A stretch of DNA of 5,426 bases from Oligoflexia bacterium (GTDB lineage Bacteria > Bdellovibrionota > UBA1018). The translations under genes and the position numbers were made by a program. A model generated the notes under the pieces. That model was not told the DNA's origin, made no database searches, and worked only from the letters and a program-made list of their open reading frames with translations. Location: positions 1 through 5,426 of the forward strand of contig CAIYTD010000233.1 in the NCBI GenBank assembly GCA_903928955.1, read 5' to 3'. Shown here in pieces: positions 1 to 4,173 of the stretch (position 1 is its first letter; each line of letters opens with the position of its first letter).

Positions 1-299
1 GTAATCCTCATTTCTGAGAAATCATATATTTTCTTTTGATCTTCAAAGCAGCTTCGGTCAGGCATCGCGACTAAAAAAATTTCATAGTTTTCAAATTTTT
101 GATCAATAATTTTGTACTGCATGCTGGAAAGAATAAAACTAGCCTTGGTGAGTTGCTTTTTGTCAGAAATAATAAATGACCGAGAGGGATATTTAATGAA
201 ATTTTTAAAAGAAAGGCTGATCATTTTATTTGAATTTTTATCAATCTTTATGATTGATTTCAGTTTATTAAATAAAGTAAAAAAATATGTGAACTTCAT
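1..299 (-). CDS. Unrecognised protein, N-terminal 99 residues (runs off the left edge)
   Basis: A minus-strand reading frame begins at ATG 299-297 and stays open for 99 codons to the window edge. An in-frame TAA at 314-312 lies just upstream, so no longer start is available. In DNA this AT-rich an uninterrupted frame of this length is unlikely by chance, and its orientation matches the three genes upstream of it. The protein starts MKFTYFFTLFNKLK, is lysine- and phenylalanine-rich, and continues with KYPSRSFIISDKKQLTKA (about residues 36-53) and EIFLVAMPDRS (about 73-83). The pattern R-x-F-I-x-S-D-x-x-x-x-LT followed by a hydrophobic strand ending in P is faintly like the N-terminal edge of AMP-forming acyl-CoA synthetases. 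The residues that follow do not continue that match, so I assign no function. There is no good Shine-Dalgarno before the ATG. The 98 bases separating it from the lytic transglycosylase stop hold no clear terminator. Confidence 0.6.
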   Translation of the reverse strand, partial: MKFTYFFTLFNKLKSIIKIDKNSNKMISLSFKNFIKYPSRSFIISDKKQLTKASFILSSMQYKIIDQKFENYEIFLVAMPDRSCFEDQKKIYDFSEMRI

Positions 300-398
300 T
301 TCATATTTAGTTTATCATTCTTGAAAATGGAAAATAGTAGATCACGATTGACGCAGTGCTTCTACACCTGGTCTTCCTTAAATATACTTTAAATTCAA

Positions 399-1142
399 TT
401 AGTTAGTTATTTCTTCGTGAATTTTAGAGTAAAATTTTACGTAACGTTGCATGACTCGAAATGGATATTGTTTCGGTAGAATTTGTCTTTCGATAGCTCT
501 TTTCACATTTGTGCTGCCCATATTATAAGCAGCTAGATAAAGCTGACTGTGAAATTCAAATTTTTCTCGTAAATATGCTAAATAAGCTGCTCCAATTTGG
601 ATATTAATGACAGGGTCTTTTAAGCTTTGGCTTCCTTTCCAAGGAAGGTTATATTTTTCTGAAATCCATTCTCCTGTTTCTGGAATAATTTGCATTAAGC
701 CAATTTCTCCATGAGTGCCAAGGATTTCAGGATCAAAGCTGCTTTCATTTTGAATTACCGCCATAAGAAAAATAGGATCAAAACCATATTTTTCACTCTC
801 ATAAGCGATAGTTTTTGAAACTCTTTCTGTTTGTTTTTTCCATTGTTTTCTTAAGGAGCGTTCCGTGAGACTGTAAATTAAATCATCTAAATTGGAGATT
901 CGTTCTCCAGATTTTACAATGCTTTTATAATAATTTTTTCCAAGAAGTTCTTTGGCGTGGTTTAAACGAGTTGAAAATTTAGAGACTTCAGTTTTTGTCC
1001 TTTTTGCTAATTCTATGGACTGCTTTAAGAGATTTTCAATCATGAGTTGAGAAGATGTAGATTCAGCCCGAATCGGTGAAGACGCAGTGAACCCAAGTAA
1101 AGTAATAAAGCTTAAAAAAGTTAAAAATTTATTTCGTTTCAT
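399..1142 (-). CDS. Exported lytic transglycosylase, SLT (GH23-like) domain
   Basis: This enzyme should cleave the MurNAc-GlcNAc bond of peptidoglycan in the periplasm, forming 1,6-anhydroMurNAc ends. Residues 1-26 form a Sec signal peptide: a basic start (MKRNK), a hydrophobic core, and a probable cleavage site near SPIRA-ES. There is no lipobox and no cysteine anywhere, so it should be soluble or loosely attached rather than a lipoprotein. Residues 30-115 are charged and probably helical. The SLT domain spans about 115-245. It shows the catalytic glutamate E133 in AVIQNESSFDP, the GEIGLMQIIPETG motif (145-157), the PVINIQIGAAYLAYL helix (177-191), and AAYNMGS (204-210). At 247 residues it is a short SLT enzyme without LysM or the large superhelical domain of Slt70. 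The start is set by the signal peptide; the bases upstream carry no clear Shine-Dalgarno. It lies 159 bases downstream of the M48 protease gene, so it may be transcribed with it or from its own promoter. Family assignment is firm; the physiological role (growth, division or export-apparatus assembly) is unknown. Confidence 0.93.
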   Translation of the reverse strand: MKRNKFLTFLSFITLLGFTASSPIRAESTSSQLMIENLLKQSIELAKRTKTEVSKFSTRLNHAKELLGKNYYKSIVKSGERISNLDDLIYSLTERSLRKQWKKQTERVSKTIAYESEKYGFDPIFLMAVIQNESSFDPEILGTHGEIGLMQIIPETGEWISEKYNLPWKGSQSLKDPVINIQIGAAYLAYLREKFEFHSQLYLAAYNMGSTNVKRAIERQILPKQYPFRVMQRYVKFYSKIHEEITN

Positions 1143-1168
1143 AACGATAATAATTAAAGCAAGAGTCG

Positions 1169-1179
1169 CGCCGAAGGCG
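1169..1179 (-). repeat. Small G+C-rich hairpin in the leader of the lytic transglycosylase gene
   Basis: On the minus strand the sequence CGCC-TTC-GGCG forms a four-pair stem with a three-base loop, 26-36 bases upstream of the ATG. It stands out as an almost pure G+C patch in a very AT-rich intergenic region. There is no following U-tract, so it is not an intrinsic terminator. It could be a small leader structure or chance. Confidence 0.25.
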
Positions 1180-1253
1180 TGTTTGAGCCCAGTAGATAGA
1201 ATGTTAGGCTTTTTTAAGAGAAAGATTCTTTAAAAATGATAAAAAAGAAGAGT

Positions 1254-1282
1254 TATTTAGCAGGTGTCTAAATTTTATTCAA
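1254..1282 (-). promoter_or_regulatory. Possible sigma70-type promoter for the lytic transglycosylase gene
   Basis: Reading the minus strand, TTGAAT (1282-1277) and TAAATA (1259-1254) are separated by exactly 17 bases. They match the -35 and -10 consensus at 4/6 and 3/6 positions. The site sits just after the M48 stop codon and would give a leader of about 105 bases. The match is weak and AT-rich DNA yields such sites often, so this is a candidate only. Confidence 0.25.
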
Positions 1283-1301
1283 AAACAGATATACAGCTTA
1301 A

Positions 1302-2534
1302 TTAGTTTAAAATAAGCGCATGAATTCTTTCTAAGATAGGAGGATGGCTGTAATCGAGCGCAACTTTTAATGGATGAGGTGTAAGGTGAGCAAGATTGTC
1401 TCGGGCTAATTTTTTCAAGGCTGAAACTAAAATTTCTGGTTCTCCGAGAGTTTTTTTTGCAAATGCGTCTGCTTCAAATTCATGTTTTCTAGATAATTTA
1501 TTTGTAAAAATAGAAAGTACTTTAAGGATAGGTGAACAGATCATTCCGATAAAAATAACGCTAGCATAAACAGAAATGTAACGCATTTTAAAAGCTTCAA
1601 ATAGTAGTTTATTATTCATTAGTAGGCAGAAAGCAAAAAATATTACACCTGTCACTAGAATGGATTGAGCTAATGATTTTAAGATATGTTTATTTTTAAA
1701 ATGTCCAATTTCATGAGCAAGTACTGCGACGAGCTCTTGGTCGGTGTGCTTGGAAATGAGAGTGTCAAAAAGTACTAATCTTCTATATTTTCCGTAGCCA
1801 GTAAAAAAAGCGTTTGATTTGCTAGATCTTTTTGAACTATCCATTGTAAAGATTCCATTTAGATGAAATTTTTGTGCTTTCGCATATTTTTCAATTGCAC
1901 TGCGAAGAGAGCCGTTGGGTAGCGGGCTAAACTTATTGAATAATGGCATAATCAGAGCGGGTGCTAAATACATGAGGAGAATTTGAAAAACTGTAAATGT
2001 TATCCAAGAATAAAGCCAGGCATAGGGTCCCATTGTTTCAAAAAAATAGACGATACCTGAAAAAATAACTCCACCTATGATCCCACCTAGAAAAGTTCCT
2101 TTCAGGATATCTAGGCAGAAAGTTCGAACTGAAGTTTGATTAAATCCATACTTTTCTTCGAGAATGAATGTGTCATAGATTGAAAAAGGGAGTTGGGTGA
2201 TGAAATTTAATGAATAAAGGATTCCAATAAAGAGCAGACCTGTTACTAAACTCCCGGTGTGAAAGTTTCTAGAAGTTAAGTCGATCGAGTTAAAACCTCC
2301 TACTAGGATGAAAACTAAAGTGATAATAAATGATGTTACTCTAGAAATGATTCCAAATCGGGTATTTTCCTGTTGATATTTCAAACATTCAGAGTATTTC
2401 TCACTATCGTAAATTCCTTCAAACTCTTTGGGTAGTTTTACTTTTAACCGAGTCAAGTTGAGTAAGTCTGCAATGGTATCGAGGAGAAATACTCCTGAAA
2501 ATAGTCCTATAATGATCGAGAGATATTCAGTCAT
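1302..2534 (-). CDS. M48 family zinc metalloprotease, Ste24/CAAX-protease type
   Basis: This is an integral inner-membrane metalloprotease of the Ste24 branch. The yeast relatives remove C-terminal tripeptides from prenylated proteins, but bacteria generally lack that substrate, so a membrane-protein quality-control or processing role is more likely here. The zinc site is visible: HEIGH at residues 274-278 (H274 and H278 ligands, E275 catalytic) and SRKHEFEADAFA (348-359), with E352 at the position of the third ligand. Other Ste24 hallmarks are LEEKYGFN (125-132), APALIMPLFNKF (191-202), MDSSKRSSKSNAFFTG (231-246) and SHPPILERI (396-404). Hydrophobic segments lie at about 4-24, 64-80, 95-113, 145-165, 174-198, 290-306 and 320-345, as in the multi-pass family. 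At 410 residues it is full length. The start is supported by AAGGA five bases before the ATG. It lies 15 bases after the pncC-type gene and is almost certainly cotranscribed with it. The native substrate cannot be told from sequence. Confidence 0.95.
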   Translation of the reverse strand: MTEYLSIIIGLFSGVFLLDTIADLLNLTRLKVKLPKEFEGIYDSEKYSECLKYQQENTRFGIISRVTSFIITLVFILVGGFNSIDLTSRNFHTGSLVTGLLFIGILYSLNFITQLPFSIYDTFILEEKYGFNQTSVRTFCLDILKGTFLGGIIGGVIFSGIVYFFETMGPYAWLYSWITFTVFQILLMYLAPALIMPLFNKFSPLPNGSLRSAIEKYAKAQKFHLNGIFTMDSSKRSSKSNAFFTGYGKYRRLVLFDTLISKHTDQELVAVLAHEIGHFKNKHILKSLAQSILVTGVIFFAFCLLMNNKLLFEAFKMRYISVYASVIFIGMICSPILKVLSIFTNKLSRKHEFEADAFAKKTLGEPEILVSALKKLARDNLAHLTPHPLKVALDYSHPPILERIHALILN

Positions 2535-2539
2535 TGTTT

Positions 2540-2544
2540 TCCTT
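2540..2544 (-). promoter_or_regulatory. Ribosome binding site of the M48 protease gene
   Basis: AAGGA on the minus strand lies five bases before the ATG at 2534, entirely within the 15-base gap after the upstream stop codon. It fixes the protease start and supports independent re-initiation within a shared transcript. Confidence 0.75.
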
Positions 2545-2549
2545 TGGGC

Positions 2550-3074
2550 TCACTCTATAGAGACTTGCTTGATGAATTCTAGAGCCTGATGAGCAAATTG
2601 CGTTTTCATTTGAATTCTGGTGAGGGATTCAGATACGAGTACTTTTTTAATAAGGGTTTTTTGACCTGATAATGCAAGTCCAATAAAACATAAGCCAACA
2701 GGTTTGGAAAGAGATCCTCCTGATGGTCCTGCAATCCCTGTGGTGGCAAGGCAAATTAAGGCTTTAGGTTTCAGTAAAGAATGGGAATTCCATCTAAAAG
2801 GATTATTTTCCATTCTTTCTAGTCCTTTTTCAGCCATTGCTTGAGCTACTTCTGGAGACACTGCCCCCTGTGTAGTAATGAGGTCGCTGGATATTCCTAG
2901 TTCTTCCTTGGCTGAATTATCATAAGTAACAAGGGAGCCCCAATAGACTTCAGAAGCTCCCGGTACATTAGTAATGAGGTGTGCGATAAGTCCACCCGTA
3001 CAAGATTCGATTGTGCAAAGTAGGGTTTGTGTATTTTTTAATTTTATGATGACTGCTTCTTCGAGAAGGATCAC
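2550..3074 (-). CDS. pncC: CinA C-terminal domain protein, nicotinamide-nucleotide amidase (PncC type)
   Basis: This cytosolic enzyme should deamidate nicotinamide mononucleotide to nicotinate mononucleotide and ammonia, recycling NMN in the pyridine nucleotide cycle. It is a stand-alone CinA C-terminal domain with no MoCF-like N-terminal domain. Family motifs are clear: TIESCTGG (21-28, holding the conserved serine), PGASEVYWGSLVTYDNSAKEELG (38-60, read in pieces: PGASEVYWGSLVTYDN then SAKEELG), QGAVSPEVAQAMAE (69-82), TTGIAGPSGGS (111-121) and KPVGLCFIGLA (124-134). At 174 residues it is slightly longer than typical single-domain members (about 160). The extra length is a basic, polar stretch near 88-104, before the GIAGP strand. 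The start is a GTG at 3074-3072, chosen because AGGAG stands five bases upstream and no ATG is suitably placed. It is the first gene of the leftward block and overlaps one arm of a 12-base inverted repeat. Family assignment is firm; the NMN amidase activity is inferred from characterised relatives. Confidence 0.92.
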   Translation of the reverse strand: MILLEEAVIIKLKNTQTLLCTIESCTGGLIAHLITNVPGASEVYWGSLVTYDNSAKEELGISSDLITTQGAVSPEVAQAMAEKGLERMENNPFRWNSHSLLKPKALICLATTGIAGPSGGSLSKPVGLCFIGLALSGQKTLIKKVLVSESLTRIQMKTQFAHQALEFIKQVSIE

Positions 3075-3079
3075 AGCTG

Positions 3080-3084
3080 CTCCT
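3080..3084 (-). promoter_or_regulatory. pncC: Ribosome binding site deciding the GTG start of the pncC-type gene
   Basis: AGGAG on the minus strand lies five bases before GTG 3074-3072. This is optimal placement and is the main reason for accepting a non-ATG start. Confidence 0.75.
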
Positions 3085-3088
3085 AGTG

Positions 3089-3117
3089 AATTTATGTATT
3101 GGCTTGATCATACTCAA
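3089..3117 (-). promoter_or_regulatory. Possible promoter of the pncC/M48 transcript
   Basis: On the minus strand TTGAGT (3117-3112) and TAAATT (3094-3089) are 17 bases apart, each matching consensus at 4/6 positions. The predicted transcription start would fall near 3082, inside the Shine-Dalgarno sequence. That argues against this exact assignment even though a promoter must lie in or near this intergenic region. Confidence 0.2.
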
Positions 3118-3164
3118 TTTTAATAGATTTGGGTAAAAAAGTAGATCCTTCTCGATGATCCAGG

Positions 3165-3170
3165 TAAGAT
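3165..3170 (+). promoter_or_regulatory. Possible -10 element giving a leaderless acetyltransferase mRNA
   Basis: TAAGAT fits the TANNNT -10 pattern and ends nine bases before the ATG at 3180. The acetyltransferase has no Shine-Dalgarno sequence. A transcript starting at or just before the ATG would explain both facts. There is no recognisable -35 at the usual spacing; the right arm of the inverted repeat occupies that area instead. Confidence 0.22.
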
Positions 3171-3179
3171 ACGGCCTGT

Positions 3180-3644
3180 ATGCAAAAAAAAATTATTTGT
3201 AGGGAAGCTCATCTGAAAGATCAAAGTGTTATTGTGAAGTTTCAGCTTGCTATGGCTTTAGAGACAGAAAATCTCAAGTTGGATCCTGATATTTGCCGAA
3301 AAGGAGTAGATGCAGTTTTTAAGAATTCTCATTTAGGAAAATATTTTGTTGCTGAGAAGAATGAAAAGGTTCTTGGAGTTTTGCTCGTTATTCCTGAGTG
3401 GAGTGATTGGAGAAATGGCGCGATCTGGTGGATTCATAGTGTTTACGTGATTCCGACTGAGAGAAGTCAGGGGGTTTTTTCCTTTCTTTATCGTACAATT
3501 CAGGAACAAGGTATGCAGGAGAACGCTTTTCGAGGTATTAGGCTGTACGTGGATAAAACTAATATCCGAGCACAAGCTGTTTATGCTAAGTTGGGAATGT
3601 CGAATCATCATTATGAACTTTTTGAGTGGATGAGGACGAATTAA
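3180..3644 (+). CDS. GNAT family N-acetyltransferase
   Basis: This is probably a cytosolic acetyl-CoA-dependent acetyltransferase acting on a small-molecule or protein amine; the acceptor is unknown. The 154 residues cover a single GNAT fold. IICREAHLKDQ (5-15) is the typical first strand and helix. YFVAEKNEKVLGVLLV (55-70) is the central hairpin. IHSVYVIPTERSQGVFSFLY (85-104) is motif A, with the pyrophosphate-binding R95-x-x-G98 loop; the third loop position is F100 rather than the commonest Gly or Ala. LYVDKTNIRAQAVYAKLGM (122-140) is motif B, with the usual N-x-x-A-x-x-x-Y. The signature EWSDWRNG (73-80) marks a recognisable GNAT subfamily. The ATG at 3180 is the only likely start: an in-frame TAA at 3165-3167 blocks anything longer, and a later start would remove the first strand. 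No Shine-Dalgarno precedes it. It is first in the rightward block, and the thioesterase follows after 2 bases. Confidence 0.9.
   Translation: MQKKIICREAHLKDQSVIVKFQLAMALETENLKLDPDICRKGVDAVFKNSHLGKYFVAEKNEKVLGVLLVIPEWSDWRNGAIWWIHSVYVIPTERSQGVFSFLYRTIQEQGMQENAFRGIRLYVDKTNIRAQAVYAKLGMSNHHYELFEWMRTN
3632..3636 (+). promoter_or_regulatory. Ribosome binding site supporting the ATG 3647 start of the thioesterase
   Basis: GAGGA lies ten bases before ATG 3647, inside the last codons of the acetyltransferase gene. An alternative GTG at 3626 in the same frame has no such site, so ATG 3647 is preferred. The arrangement suggests translational coupling between the two genes. Confidence 0.5.
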
Positions 3645-3646
3645 AA

Positions 3647-4111
3647 ATGGTGGAACAAGGACTTCAAGAAAAATATGCTCCCAAAAGTTGTTGTTTTGGA
3701 TGTGGACCAGCTAATTCAAAAGGCCTCCAAATTCGAAGTCTTGTTCAAGGAGAAGAAGTCATTGCACGCTGGCTGCCTCAACCTCATCATGAAGCTTTTC
3801 CTGGCGTTCTTAATGGCGGAATCATTGGTTCACTCTTAGATTGTCACTCCAATTGGGCAGCGGCTTGGCATTTGATGCAGGAGTCTCGGTTCGAGCAACC
3901 TCCTTGTACAGTCACTGCAGAATATTCGGTTAAACTTCTGAGACCCACTCCTACGGATGGTCCACTGGATATAGTTGCCAGGGTTGTTGAGTCTCTTCAT
4001 CATCGTGTTCGAGTAGAAGCCACTTTGTCCTCTCATTCAAAAATCTGCGCCCAGTGTAGTGGTATTTTTGTTGCTGTTCGCGCAGGCCATCCAGCTTATC
4101 ACCGCTGGTAA
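3647..4111 (+). CDS. PaaI-type hotdog-fold thioesterase
   Basis: This is a probable acyl-CoA thioesterase hydrolysing an acyl- or aryl-CoA in the cytosol; substrate unknown. With the start at ATG 3647 the protein is 154 residues. The N-terminus carries CFGCGPANSKGLQIRS (16-31), typical of a hotdog subfamily with a conserved Cys pair (C16, C19). The hotdog core includes HHEAFPGVLNGGIIGSLLDCH (47-67, key features HEAFPG, NGGI and LLDCH), the usual helix with the active-site environment. It continues with TVTAEYSVKLLRPTP (88-102), the strand with the family's V-x-F/L-LRP pattern, and ends in GHPAYHRW, so the C-terminus looks intact. The gene is about 47% G+C by my count over 3661-4110, against about 38% for the acetyltransferase before it and about 35% for sampled parts of the M48 gene. 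That suggests a different history or strong codon selection. It begins 2 bases after the acetyltransferase stop, so the two are probably coexpressed and coupled. An upstream in-frame GTG at 3626 would add seven residues but is less supported. Confidence 0.9.
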   Translation: MVEQGLQEKYAPKSCCFGCGPANSKGLQIRSLVQGEEVIARWLPQPHHEAFPGVLNGGIIGSLLDCHSNWAAAWHLMQESRFEQPPCTVTAEYSVKLLRPTPTDGPLDIVARVVESLHHRVRVEATLSSHSKICAQCSGIFVAVRAGHPAYHRW

Positions 4112-4159
4112 AAGAGGAGCATAGAACACATTGTCACATTCATTGTATTAAAATGGATT

Positions 4160-4164
4160 AAGGA
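4160..4164 (+). promoter_or_regulatory. Ribosome binding site deciding the TTG start of the MMPL transporter
   Basis: AAGGA lies nine bases before TTG 4174-4176. An in-frame TAA at 4159-4161 limits any longer start, and the first in-frame ATG comes only about 200 codons later, inside the periplasmic domain. TTG 4174 is therefore the best start. Confidence 0.7.
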
Positions 4165-4173
4165 AAAAGTGAA

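Larger units (their letters stand above)
3061..3155. repeat. Perfect 12-base inverted repeat spanning the divergent promoter region
   Basis: TCGAGAAGGATC at 3061-3072 is the exact reverse complement of GATCCTTCTCGA at 3144-3155, with 71 bases between the arms. The left arm covers codons 2-5 of the pncC-type gene, immediately after its GTG. The right arm lies 25-36 bases before the ATG of the divergent acetyltransferase, near where a -35 element would be. It could be a pair of operator sites for one regulator, the scar of a small inverted duplication, or chance. Confidence 0.45.

Noticed and set aside
112..324. Plus-strand frame of 70 codons at the left end
   Set aside because: It starts with TTG without a Shine-Dalgarno sequence, has a low-complexity hydrophobic translation, and overlaps the longer minus-strand open frame that matches the local gene direction.
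300..398. Search for a terminator or RNA gene between the lytic transglycosylase and the left-edge gene
   Set aside because: No stem with a G+C core plus T-tract and no tRNA-like fold is visible; only very short complementary stretches.
1208..1237. AT-rich imperfect inverted repeat (TTTTTAAGAG...TTCTTTAAAAA) after the M48 gene, considered as a terminator
   Set aside because: The stem is nearly all A-T with a bulge and has no G+C-rich core, so it would not work as a typical intrinsic terminator and is common in AT-rich DNA.
3099..3126. TTGGCT-16-TAATAG on the plus strand as an acetyltransferase promoter
   Set aside because: The -10 match is only 3/6, and such matches are expected by chance in this AT-rich stretch; kept only as a weak alternative to the leaderless model.
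3333..3611. Minus-strand frame of 92 codons inside the acetyltransferase gene
   Set aside because: It lies fully opposite a confidently recognised GNAT gene and its translation shows no family features.
3836..4036. Minus-strand frame of 66 codons inside the thioesterase gene
   Set aside because: It is antisense to a clear hotdog thioesterase and has no recognisable motif.
4131..4154. TTGTCA followed by TATTAAAAT before the transporter gene, considered as a promoter
   Set aside because: The spacing between the hexamers is about 9-12 bases, too short for sigma70. Read-through from the thioesterase gene is simpler.
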